From NCBI RefSeq assembly GCF_000739735.1, contig NZ_BBJF01000004.1, positions 806,001-870,000 on the forward strand: a stretch of DNA of 64,000 nucleotides. The letters are read 5' to 3'. Below the pieces are notes generated by a model that worked only from the letters and a program-made list of their open reading frames with translations, ran no database searches and was not told the DNA's origin. Below are positions 56,517-64,000 of the stretch, piece by piece. The position numbers were made by a program, and so were the translations under genes. The stretch comes from Paraburkholderia ginsengisoli NBRC 100965 (GTDB lineage Bacteria > Pseudomonadota > Gammaproteobacteria > Burkholderiales > Burkholderiaceae). Each line of letters starts with the position of its first letter. Position 1 is the stretch's first letter.

Positions 56517-57677
56517 TCAGCTCGCGCTCGCCGCCTTCGGCAGATAGTTGTTGCCGACGATCTCGCCGAACGGCCCCGACAGCGGTCCATTCGAAACCTT
56601 GTTGCGGCGGTTCGGCAGCAGCGGGAACACCAGCTCGGCGAAGCGATACGACTCTTCAAGATGCGGATAGCCGGACAGAATGAAGGTGTCGATGCCGAGG
56701 TCGGCGTACTCCTTCATGCGCGCGGCCACCTGCTCGGGATTGCCGACCAGCGCCGTGCCCGCGCCGCCGCGCACGAGGCCCACGCCCGCCCACAGATTCG
56801 GATAGACCTCGAGCTCGGCTCGCCCGCCGCGCTTGCCGCCGTGCAACGCGGCCATGCGGCGCTGTCCTTCGGAATCCATCTTCGAGAACGACGCCTGAGC
56901 GCGTGCGATGGTGTCGTCGTCGAGATGGCTGATCAGCTTGTCGGCGGCGGCCCATGCTTCTTCTTCGGTCTCGCGCACGATCACGTGCAGGCGAATGCCG
57001 AACTTGATCTCACGACCATGCGCGGCAGCGCGTGCGCGAATGTCAGCGATCTTCTTCGCGACCGCCTCGGGCGGCTCGCCCCACGTCAGATAGGTGTCGA
57101 TATGCTCGCCCGCCATGTCGTGCGCGGCCGGCGACGAACCGCCGAACCACAGCGGCGGATGCGGGTTCTGCACCGGCGGATACAACGCCTTGCCGCCCTT
57201 CGACGTGAGATGCTTGCCGTTGAACTCGATCGCGTCGTTGGTGTGCGAAGCGGTCAGCAGCTTTCGCCAGATGTGCAGGAATTCGTCGGTGATTTCATAG
57301 CGCGTGTCGTGATCGACGAACACGCCGTCGCCTTCCAGTTCGGCCGCGTCGCCGCCGGTCACGACATTGATCAACAGACGCCCGTTCGACAGACGGTCGA
57401 ACGTCGCCGCCATCCGCGCGGCCAGACCCGGCGACGAGATGCCCGGACGGATCGCCACCAGGAACTTCAAACGTTTGGTCGCGGCGATCAGGCTCGACGC
57501 GACCACCCAGGCGTCTTCGCACGAACGGCCCGTCGGCAGCAGCACGCCTTCGTAGCCGAGCGTGTCGGCGGCGACGGCGATCTGCTGGAAGTAGTCGTAG
57601 TCGGCCGCGCGTGCGCCTTGGGACGTACCGAGATAGCGGCTGTCGCCGTGAGTCGGAATGAACCAGAACACATTCAT
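56517..57677 (-). CDS. ssuD: FMNH2-dependent alkanesulfonate monooxygenase SsuD
   Basis: 386 residues of the luciferase-like family. It releases sulfite from C1-C10 alkanesulfonates with FMNH2 and O2. Alignment with E. coli SsuD is good throughout: [11 protein letters not shown] at the start, the conserved Cys53 in [32 protein letters not shown] and [15 protein letters not shown] precedes the ATG at 57677. The reductase SsuE and binding protein SsuA normally encoded with it are not upstream here. Confidence 0.96.
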   Translation of the reverse strand: MNVFWFIPTHGDSRYLGTSQGARAADYDYFQQIAVAADTLGYEGVLLPTGRSCEDAWVVASSLIAATKRLKFLVAIRPGISSPGLAARMAATFDRLSNGRLLINVVTGGDAAELEGDGVFVDHDTRYEITDEFLHIWRKLLTASHTNDAIEFNGKHLTSKGGKALYPPVQNPHPPLWFGGSSPAAHDMAGEHIDTYLTWGEPPEAVAKKIADIRARAAAHGREIKFGIRLHVIVRETEEEAWAAADKLISHLDDDTIARAQASFSKMDSEGQRRMAALHGGKRGGRAELEVYPNLWAGVGLVRGGAGTALVGNPEQVAARMKEYADLGIDTFILSGYPHLEESYRFAELVFPLLPNRRNKVSNGPLSGPFGEIVGNNYLPKAASAS

Positions 57678-58185
57678 TTTGCTGCTCCTGCTAGTTCGAA
57701 ACTGGTTGAACGGGGACGTTGCGGGAGGTGTCCGCGCACACGCCGGCCGCGCGCATCCAACCGGCACACGGCCGGGCGATGCAACGAAAAAGGGGCTTGA
57801 GAAATGGGCGGTGCGGCCGCGCGCTATGGGCGACAGCGTCGGCACCGGCGCGCTTGCGCCATGCGGTGGGTAAAGATCGGCATCAGGCAGGACATCGCGA
57901 CGGCTTCCCTCGACCAAACGTGCGCATGACGCGCTCGATTAAACGGGCGACGGCGCCAAACGCCGTCTGCATGAAGAAGCAGTCTATGGATCGGGGCGCG
58001 CCTTTTGAACGATTTTTTTTAGCTTAGGTTTTCCACTTTCGTGATTAGCCCGACGCTAAAGCATACGGGTGTTGCGCTTTATGCACGCGGAAAACGCGGG
58101 ACCCCTATATATAATGGCGCACATTTTCCAATAATCCGGTACGGGCCACGCGCAGCACGCCGCCCGTACCCTGGCGGTGCAATGC
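57678..58185. other. Divergent control region of ssuD and a membrane protein gene
   Basis: About 510 nt with no convincing gene. AT-rich spots at about 58010-58035 and 58104-58116 mark likely promoters. No trace of ssuA or ssuE remains here. Confidence 0.55.
58110..58115 (+). promoter_or_regulatory. -10 element of the 58.2-kb membrane protein gene
   Basis: Perfect TATAAT within CTATATATAATGG, about 70 nt upstream of the start codon. No good -35. Confidence 0.5.
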
Positions 58186-58611
58186 ATGCAAAAACTCATC
58201 CTGCCGTTCGTCGCCGGTTTTCTGGCATCCCTGTTCTTTCACGAATCGACGCTCGCGCTGATGCACGCAGCCGGCATGATCGAAGCAAGTGGTTTTTCGA
58301 CCGCGCCGTTTTTACCGCTCGGCTTGCCAGAGTTCATCGCGAATGCAATCTGGAGTGCGTTCTGGGCTGTGCTGATGGCGTGGCTGCTGCGCGTCGCGCC
58401 GCATCGACACGCGCCGTGGGTGCCGGCCTTCGTGTTCGGCGGCGTCGTGCTGACGGCGGCGAGCGTGTTCGTCGTCGATCCGCTGCGCGGCATCTGGCCG
58501 AGCGGCAACATGCTGCCGCGCCTGGCGGTCGGTTTCGCGGCGAACGCGCTGTGGGGCTGGGGCGCGCTGGTGTTCATGCGCGCTTTTATGGCGAGTGAAG
58601 ACGAGGAGTGA
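58186..58611 (+). CDS. Integral membrane protein, hypothetical
   Basis: 141 residues with about four membrane helices (LILPFVAGFLASLFF at the start; FIANAIWSAFWAVLMAWLL; VPAFVFGGVVLTAASVFVV; FAANALWGWGALVFM) and an acidic C-terminus. No named family is recognised. I use the ATG at 58186; a GTG three codons earlier is possible. Confidence 0.75.
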   Translation: MQKLILPFVAGFLASLFFHESTLALMHAAGMIEASGFSTAPFLPLGLPEFIANAIWSAFWAVLMAWLLRVAPHRHAPWVPAFVFGGVVLTAASVFVVDPLRGIWPSGNMLPRLAVGFAANALWGWGALVFMRAFMASEDEE

Positions 58612-58764
58612 GCGCCTGGGGAGCGAGTCCGCAGGGCGGTGGCGGTGGCGCGACCGATGCGCTGCACCACGGCTCGCTTTGAGGCTTTGAGGCAGGACAG
58701 TCGCCGGCTTACGCCGACGGCCTTGCCAACATGGACTCCCGCGCTTCGCCCTCTCTACTTCTAT

Positions 58765-59901
58765 TCAACCGCGCAAATCGCGCAACGGATGTTCGTTCGC
58801 CGGCCACGGGCTCTCGAACATCTTCTCCACGTCGGCGGCACTCACATCTTCGATGCGGGCGAAGCGCCAGCGCGGCGCATTGTCCTTGTCGATGATGCGC
58901 GCGCGAATCCCTTCGAGCGTATCACCCGCGAAAAAGCTCGAACGCGTCAGATCGAGATCGCAACGCAATACGTCGGCCATCGAACCCTCCGCGCGAGTCA
59001 CTACTTCCAGCGACACCGCCATCGACAACGGCGAGCGCTCGCGCAACACCCCGATCGTCTGCTCGGCCCACTCCGCCGCGTCGCCCGCGCGGCTGCGCTC
59101 CTGTTCGAGCGACGCGAGAATCCCCGCGACGTCGGACCACGCGAAATGCCGGTCGATCAACGCCCGCGCGCGCGCCAGTGAAGAAGCGTCGGGCTGCGGC
59201 ACGACCTGATGAGCAAGCGCCTCGCGCTGGATACAGGCGACCACGTCCGCGCCCCGCTCGAACAATTCGCTGCGCAACGTATCGACGAGCGCGGGCAAGG
59301 CCGAGTCGTCGAGATACGTGTCGGCGAGACCCGCGTAGAGCGCATCGGCCGCGCCGATCGTCTCGCCGGTCACCGCCAGATAGCGGCCGATCGCGCCGGG
59401 CGTGCGCGCCAGAAACCAGCTCGCGCCGACATCGGGAAAGAGGCCGATGCGGGTTTCGGGCATCGCCATCTTCGTCGAGCCGGTGACGACGCGCAGGCCG
59501 CCGGTGCGATGCGCGCCCTGCGAGATGCCCATGCCACCGCCCATCACGACGCCGTTCATCAACGCGATATACGGCTTCGGATACGTGAAGATCGCGTGAT
59601 TGAGGCGATATTCCTCGGTGAAGAACACGTCGCGCACGTCATGCTCGCCGCGTTGCGCCGACTCGTACAGAAAGCGGATATCGCCGCCCGCGCAGAACGC
59701 GCGCGGATGCTGGCTGCGCACGACGACCGCGAGCACGTCGGGATTTTCGCGCCACTGATCGAGCGCCGCGTGCATCGCGCGAATCATGCCGGTCGACAGC
59801 GCGTTGAGCGCCTTCGGCCTTTCCAGTTCGATGAAGCCGATGCGATTGGCTACGTGGGTCGCGACTTCGTCGCTGACGGCGGGCGAGGCGGAAATGGACA
59901 T
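58765..59901 (-). CDS. 3-hydroxyisobutyryl-CoA hydrolase-like enoyl-CoA hydratase/isomerase
   Basis: 378 residues, the long crotonase subgroup (ECH_2). RPKALNALSTGMIRAM, the oxyanion-hole CAGGDIRFLY, VMGGGMGIS, and MPETRIGLFPDVGASWFL are characteristic of HIBYL-CoA hydrolases, which release 3-hydroxyisobutyrate in valine breakdown. One expected acidic residue falls in PETRIG and another in FPDVG. Other valine genes are not next to it, so the exact substrate is inferred. The ATG at 59901 starts the conserved part. Confidence 0.88.
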   Translation of the reverse strand: MSISASPAVSDEVATHVANRIGFIELERPKALNALSTGMIRAMHAALDQWRENPDVLAVVVRSQHPRAFCAGGDIRFLYESAQRGEHDVRDVFFTEEYRLNHAIFTYPKPYIALMNGVVMGGGMGISQGAHRTGGLRVVTGSTKMAMPETRIGLFPDVGASWFLARTPGAIGRYLAVTGETIGAADALYAGLADTYLDDSALPALVDTLRSELFERGADVVACIQREALAHQVVPQPDASSLARARALIDRHFAWSDVAGILASLEQERSRAGDAAEWAEQTIGVLRERSPLSMAVSLEVVTRAEGSMADVLRCDLDLTRSSFFAGDTLEGIRARIIDKDNAPRWRFARIEDVSAADVEKMFESPWPANEHPLRDLRG

Positions 59902-59947
59902 GGAGAGCGAGGCGCAGCGGCGTTGAGTAAAGTGGAACTGAACGTTA

Positions 59948-60970
59948 TCACGGGGTCGCGGCTTTGCGTTTCGAAGCCGGCGTGCGGGGCTTTTTCGCCG
60001 ATGCTTTCGATGACGCTTTCGCTGACTTGTCGCTCGACGGCGCTGGCGATGGCGACGAGCCGCTGGCGAGCTCAGCGGCTTGGGTCGGCTCGGCAGGCGC
60101 GGCGGACTGCGAGTCGGCGGGCGCCTCTGCGTGCGTCTTCTTGCGGTCTCCGGCCGTGCCCGCGACGCGGCGCGGCTGTGCGGTTTCCTGGTCGACTTGT
60201 TCAGCGGGTTGCGGCGTGCCGAGCCATGCGTCGAGTGCGACGCCCACCACCGTATCGAGCGGCGCGGTCGGAAACACCGGACACGTGAGATGCAGCGCGA
60301 CGACCCCATGCAAGGTCGCCCAGAACGCCTCGGCCCACACGGCCGGGTCCGTCGAAGCAGGCAGGCGCCCCGCCGCCTTGAGTTCTTCGATCGCGGTGTT
60401 CATGAGGTGCAAGGCGGTTGCGCCCGGATCGTCGGTGACGGTCAGTTCGGGGTTGTCCGCGGCCTCGCCCGCTTCGGCCGTCGACGTCGCCACCGTTACC
60501 GATGCCGTGGCGCCTGCCGCTACCGGGTCCGACGCTGTGAGCACGGCTTCATCGTTCGCGAGCGCCTTGCCCTTCCCCGCCGCCGCTGCAGCACCCGCGC
60601 CACCGAGCGCCGCGCCCGTATAACTCGGGTCCTCCATGAAGATCAGCCGGTACGTCTGAGGATGCGCGACGCCAAATGCCACATAAGCGCGGCCCAGCCC
60701 CTTGAGCCGCTCGGCCGGATCGGCGACGCCCGTGAGCGGCACGAAGGTCTCCAGCAATTGCGCATAGCCCTCCGCGCACAGCGCATGGGCGATCTCGTCG
60801 CGGCTCGCGAAATGGAGGTACAACGTGGCGGGTGAATATTCGATGGCGTCGGCGATCTTGCGCATCGACAGCGCGGCGAAGCCCTCGCGCATCACGATGC
60901 GCCGCGCGGCATCGAGGATGCGTTCGCGCAGCGCCTGTTTCTGGCGGTTCTTTCGTTCGGCGATTCCCAT
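59948..60970 (-). CDS. TetR-family regulator with histone-H1-like tail
   Basis: 340 residues. The TetR HTH at about 10-55 contains LRERILDAARRIVMREGFAALSMRKIADAIEYSPATLYLHF (positions noted, standard signature). The ligand domain fits the WHG/TetR_C_33 type (QTYRLIFMEDPSYTG; VWAEAFWATLHGVVALHLT) but is split by a low-complexity Ala-rich insertion of about 60 residues. The last 85 residues are Ala/Ser/Pro/Lys-rich, ending in a KPRTPASKRKA-type tail that resembles histone H1/HctB-like proteins. It is divergent from an epimerase gene with palindromes between. Confidence 0.88.
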   Translation of the reverse strand: MGIAERKNRQKQALRERILDAARRIVMREGFAALSMRKIADAIEYSPATLYLHFASRDEIAHALCAEGYAQLLETFVPLTGVADPAERLKGLGRAYVAFGVAHPQTYRLIFMEDPSYTGAALGGAGAAAAAGKGKALANDEAVLTASDPVAAGATASVTVATSTAEAGEAADNPELTVTDDPGATALHLMNTAIEELKAAGRLPASTDPAVWAEAFWATLHGVVALHLTCPVFPTAPLDTVVGVALDAWLGTPQPAEQVDQETAQPRRVAGTAGDRKKTHAEAPADSQSAAPAEPTQAAELASGSSPSPAPSSDKSAKASSKASAKKPRTPASKRKAATP

Positions 60971-60978
60971 GACGAGCA

Positions 60979-61001
60979 TTTTCAGGTTGACAAACTGAAA
61001 A
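60979..61001. promoter_or_regulatory. TetR operator candidate 1
   Basis: TTTTCAG-N9-CTGAAAA, a perfect 7-bp inverted repeat overlapping a TTGACA (60987-60992) that may be the -35 of the epimerase gene. Confidence 0.5.
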
Positions 61002-61011
61002 GTCAAATTAA

Positions 61012-61042
61012 ACTGAACACCGTTAAGTGAACAGTGTTCAGT
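61012..61042. promoter_or_regulatory. TetR operator candidate 2
   Basis: ACTGAACAC-N13-GTGTTCAGT, a perfect 9-bp inverted repeat; inside it TGAACAGTGTTCA (61028-61040) is also palindromic. It shares the CTGAA half-site with candidate 1 and lies between the divergent TetR and epimerase start codons. Confidence 0.65.
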
Positions 61043-61102
61043 AAATTTTTGCCTATCAACCAGATCACCGGGCGCGCTGCGGCGCTGCTTCGAGGAGTCG
61101 TG

Positions 61103-62101
61103 ATGGAACAGCCAGGAAAAGTGGGTCTATTCGGCGCCGCGGGCGCGGCCGGCCGCAGCATTGCGGCGGCGCTCAGCGCGGCGGGCCGGCCGTACCGGGT
61201 GGTCGGCCGCTCGCGCGAGCCGCTCGACGCCGCGTTCGGCCACGACCCCCTCGCGGAAATCGTCACGTGGAATCCCGACGATCCAGCGTCGATCCGCTCA
61301 GCAGCCGCCGGTTTGCAAACGGTGATCTATCTGGTCGGCGTGCCCTACGACCAGTTCGCCGCCCATCCGCCGCTGGTGGAGAAAACGCTTGCCGGCGTGG
61401 TGGCGGCGCACGTCGAACGCTTCATTCTGATCGGCACCGTGTATCCGTATGGTCGCGCGCGCGGCAATCCGGTCCGCGAGGATCATCCGCGCGAGCCGCA
61501 CACGTTCAAGGGGCGGATGCGGCTCGCGCAGGAAAATCTCGTGCTGGCGGCGCACGGCCGCGGCGGCCTCTCGACGCTGGTGCTGCGCCTGCCCGACTTC
61601 TACGGCCCGTGTATCGAACGCAGCCTGCTGAACGGCGTGTTCGAAGGCGCGGCGACCGGCAAGCGCGCGCAGATCGTCGGGCCGGTGGATGTGCCGCATG
61701 AATTCATCTATCTGCCGGACGTCGGGCCCGTGGTGGAGACGCTCACGCGCACGCCGGCGGCCTATGGACGCTGGTGGCATCTGGCCGGCACGGGCACGCT
61801 CACGCAGCGCGAAGTGGCGCGGCAGGCTTATGCGCTGGCGGGGCGCGCGCCGAAGCTGCTGGTGGCGGGCAAGACGATGCTGCGCGTGCTGGGCCTGTTC
61901 AATCCGCTGATGCGTGAGCTGGTGGAGATGAACTATCTGATGACCGAGCCGTTAGTGCTCGATGATTCCGCGCTGACGAAGCTGCTCGGCCCGATCGCCA
62001 GAACGTCGTATGAGGAAGGGATCCGGCGGTGCTTCGAAGCCGCGCGCGACGCGGCTTCGGCCAGCGGAGTCATGCAGCGAAGCGCCGCGAAAACGGTCTG
62101 A
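61103..62101 (+). CDS. NAD(P)-dependent epimerase/dehydratase family protein
   Basis: 332 residues, extended/atypical SDR fold. The cofactor motif is GLFGAAGAAGRSIA (about 8-21), a variant of GxxGxxG. VYPYGRARGNPVRED and LRLPDFYGP match NAD-dependent epimerases; a YxxxK motif is not evident in the usual place (the region reads KGRMRLAQEN). The substrate is unknown. CGAGGAG precedes the ATG at 61103. It is divergent from the TetR gene, which probably represses it. Confidence 0.88.
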   Translation: MEQPGKVGLFGAAGAAGRSIAAALSAAGRPYRVVGRSREPLDAAFGHDPLAEIVTWNPDDPASIRSAAAGLQTVIYLVGVPYDQFAAHPPLVEKTLAGVVAAHVERFILIGTVYPYGRARGNPVREDHPREPHTFKGRMRLAQENLVLAAHGRGGLSTLVLRLPDFYGPCIERSLLNGVFEGAATGKRAQIVGPVDVPHEFIYLPDVGPVVETLTRTPAAYGRWWHLAGTGTLTQREVARQAYALAGRAPKLLVAGKTMLRVLGLFNPLMRELVEMNYLMTEPLVLDDSALTKLLGPIARTSYEEGIRRCFEAARDAASASGVMQRSAAKTV

Positions 62102-62294
62102 ATGACGGAGACGGGAGCCGCGCGCTTGCGCGGCGCAATTGGGCTGGTCGATTCGCGAAGCCCACGGCGAGTTTCGCCGCCGATGCGACGCAGGGCACTC
62201 AGACCCTTGGCGCAACCGGCGCGCACCACGAAGCCTATCGAGCTAGCGAGCGGCGGCGAGCCTCTATCCTTGGGGCAGGCTCCAACCACCACGC

Positions 62295-62579
62295 TTACTC
62301 CACCGCGTTGCCGGGCGGAAAGTGCCCACTCTTGAGCAGCACGGGCGTGCCGTTGCTGATCTGCAAGTGCTCACGCGCGACGGCCTCGATGCGCGGACGC
62401 CCGGCGTCGAACGCGCGCAGCCAGCCTTCGCGGTCCTCGGTGTAGGCACCGAAGTGGTCTTCGAGCGCTTCGACCGAAATCGCGCACGGCACCGGCTCGC
62501 CATCGACCAGCGCGGGAAAGACAACGGTCAGATTGGAGCCGCGGTAAGCAGGCGCGTCCGCGGGAAACCGAATTTCCAT
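62295..62579 (-). CDS. DUF1488 family protein
   Basis: 94 residues from the ATG at 62579. MEIRFPADAPAYRGSNLTV, FPALVDGEPVPCAISVEALEDHFG and the C-terminal PVLLKSGHFP are the DUF1488 pattern. It is a small cytoplasmic protein of unknown function. The frame is open upstream without family similarity. Confidence 0.85.
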   Translation of the reverse strand: MEIRFPADAPAYRGSNLTVVFPALVDGEPVPCAISVEALEDHFGAYTEDREGWLRAFDAGRPRIEAVAREHLQISNGTPVLLKSGHFPPGNAVE

Positions 62580-62755
62580 GGTCGCCTCATCAGAAGGGTC
62601 CGGCAGGCAAGTGGCGCCGGCCACAACCGGCCGGCCGCCGCCAACCCCGCTATGGTACTCGCGCGGCCGGAGCGCGGTCCAGCGGGCGGCGGCGCATTCT
62701 TCCGGGCCTTCAGGCGCGCCGGTGGCGTCGTGTTCGTCGGCATGGCGCCCGGGCA

Positions 62756-63019
62756 TCAGCGCCCTCCCAGCAGACGATCGACATAATCGCGCGCCGCCTG
62801 CTCGACGAACACCAGCGCCTCTTCCTCGCTGCCGAAGCGCTGCTCGCCGCCGAGTTCGAGCAGCGTTTCCATCCGGTGCGGATCGTCCGGACCGTGTTCG
62901 GCGAGACTCACCGAACCGACATAGGTGCCGCCCGCGTGCGGCGCATCGGCCGCCGGCACGAAGCGCGCGGCGGCGCTGATGTAGTAGCCGCGATAAGGTC
63001 CGCTGACCCGTTCAGCCAT
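62756..63019 (-). CDS. Hypothetical protein, 87 aa
   Basis: 87 residues from the ATG at 63019. MAERVSGPYRGYYISAAARFV is followed by GGTYVGSVSLAEHG and LVFVEQAARDYVDRLL. No named family is recognised, but the alternating hydrophobic pattern suits a small alpha/beta domain. AGGAG (CGAGGAGAAATACT) precedes the start. It is on the same strand as the DUF1488 gene, 177 nt before it. Confidence 0.7.
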   Translation of the reverse strand: MAERVSGPYRGYYISAAARFVPAADAPHAGGTYVGSVSLAEHGPDDPHRMETLLELGGEQRFGSEEEALVFVEQAARDYVDRLLGGR

Positions 63020-63285
63020 AGTATTTCTCCTCGTTGCGATTGATAGTCGAACGCTGCGCGCCGCGGCGCCGGCCTGCATGTCGCCGCAGGTCCGCGCGGA
63101 ACGCGTCGCAACATATGCGCTCGTGGCAAACAGCGAGTAAGTAAGGCGCCGTACGCGCCGATAAGTTCGCCCGGCGCGCGACGGCTGGCGTCGGATCGCA
63201 CTTGTGCGGCCCGCGCGAGTCGAACCTCGACATCGGCACGATCCGTGCTGCCGCAACACGCCATTTCTAATCCGACGAGCGCAAT

Positions 63286-63477
63286 ATGGGAAAATATTTT
63301 CTGCAGAACCACGAACTGCCCGAGCCGGATGCGGCGAACCGATGGTTTGCGTATGCCGAAAGTCACGGCATCGACATTCCGAAAGCCATCAGCATCTGGG
63401 AAGACGCGGCCACCGAAACCGGCACGGAAAGCCGGCGGCAGGTCGGCGCGGCGGGCATCACGATCGAGACGCCCTAG
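63286..63477 (+). CDS. Hypothetical protein, 63 aa
   Basis: 63 residues: MGKYFLQNHELPEPDAANRWFAYAESHGIDI then KAISIWEDAATETG. A soluble, acidic small protein with no recognised domain. The upstream ribosome site is weak. It is divergent from the previous hypothetical gene. Confidence 0.6.
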   Translation: MGKYFLQNHELPEPDAANRWFAYAESHGIDIPKAISIWEDAATETGTESRRQVGAAGITIETP

Positions 63478-63549
63478 CCTTCGGCGCGCACCTCGGTGTC
63501 GACACCGGGCCCAATCCTCTATTCGAATCTCTGAAAGGAAAATCTCACG

Positions 63550-63939
63550 ATGCATTTCATGACGCAATCGCGCCGCGTCGGCCGCTTCGGCCGCTTCCGA
63601 TCCAGCAGCGCGTTCGCGCCGGTTCGCCGGGCAGCGCTGTCGGCCGCCCTGCCCGCCGCCGTGCTGTTGGGTGCGGGACTCGCCGGCTGCGCATCGTCGA
63701 ACACGACGTCGCTGATCAATCTGCCGAACGGCCAGACCGGCTTCGCCGTGAATTGCAGCGGCGCCGACGCCGCATCCAGCTGGGCCTCCTGCTACGTGCA
63801 GGCCGGCAATGCATGCGGCGCGACCGGCTACGACATCGTGTCGAAAGATAACGACGAAGGCGGCACGGCCGGCGGCAGCGTCACGAACGTCGTGTCGGCC
63901 AACGTGAAAAACCGCTCGATGATCGTGCGCTGCAAGTGA
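63550..63939 (+). CDS. Lipoprotein, hypothetical
   Basis: 129 residues. An arginine-rich N-terminus and hydrophobic stretch (ALPAAVLLGAGLAGC) with lipobox LAGC point to an outer-membrane or periplasmic lipoprotein. The mature part has four cysteines (NCSG, SCYV, ACGA, and C near the end) that could form two disulfides, in a module of about 85 residues seen in short lipoproteins of this bacterial group. AAAGGA precedes the ATG. Function unknown. Confidence 0.8.
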   Translation: MHFMTQSRRVGRFGRFRSSSAFAPVRRAALSAALPAAVLLGAGLAGCASSNTTSLINLPNGQTGFAVNCSGADAASSWASCYVQAGNACGATGYDIVSKDNDEGGTAGGSVTNVVSANVKNRSMIVRCK

Positions 63940-64000
63940 ACGCCAGGCGCAACGTCCGGCGCATCTGAACGCCGGGCGTTGGCGTCGCGTGGCACGTCCG

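Overview
The window is high-GC chromosomal DNA from a betaproteobacterium of the Burkholderia group, most likely Paraburkholderia or Burkholderia sensu lato. The evidence is gene content and order: rpsF-priB-rpsR-rplI-dnaB, sbp-cysTWA-cysB, a lexA gene with paired SOS boxes, a separated-domain arn (Ara4N) cluster, and many small proteins of Burkholderia-type families. It looks like core chromosome. No rRNA operon, prophage, IS element or CRISPR array was seen. The only RNA gene of known type is one tRNA-His.

Layout. 0-8.4 kb: a truncated haemoglobin, then on the minus strand an alaA-hom-thrC-moeA-moaD-moaE block (alanine and threonine synthesis plus molybdopterin synthase genes), and a Mth938-type protein. 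8.9-16.3 kb: a complete plus-strand set for 4-amino-4-deoxy-L-arabinose modification of lipid A (arnT, an arnE/F-like gene, arnB, arnC, arnA as two genes, arnD). 16.4-21.6 kb: Bcp peroxiredoxin, a candidate small RNA, PIN-PhoH ATPase, NlpC/P60 lipoprotein, and a short-chain dehydrogenase-like protein without the usual catalytic residues. 21.7-26.5 kb (minus): Pit phosphate transporter with its DUF47 partner, dnaB, and the rpsF-priB-rpsR-rplI operon. 26.8-28.8 kb: an ECF sigma/zinc anti-sigma pair. 29-33.9 kb: a LysR regulator divergent from gcl-hyi-glxR, which converts glyoxylate to glycerate. 34.6-36.3 kb: a BON-LysM protein and an asparaginase. 36.5-41.8 kb (minus): sulfate uptake genes sbp-cysTWA followed by a CysB-type regulator. 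42-46.6 kb: lexA, small unknown genes, UspA, and a NodI/NodJ-type ABC exporter. 46.7-54.3 kb: small conserved genes, an aldo-keto reductase, a decayed TPR-sulfotransferase pseudogene, tRNA-His and dusA. 54.3-57.7 kb (minus): ssuD-ssuC-ssuB and a molbindin gene. 57.7-64 kb: membrane protein, 3-hydroxyisobutyryl-CoA hydrolase-like protein, a TetR regulator divergent from an NAD-dependent epimerase with clear operator palindromes, and small unknown proteins.

Two sulfur systems (sulfate and alkanesulfonate) lie about 13 kb apart, and CysB-type control probably links them. The least explained items are the possible sRNA between bcp and phoH, the catalytically degenerate SDR, the TetR protein with a histone-H1-like tail, the ECF sigma factor with a long disordered tail, and several unassigned palindromes. 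I saw no wholly new multi-gene system. All coordinates and motifs were read by eye, and no database search was run.
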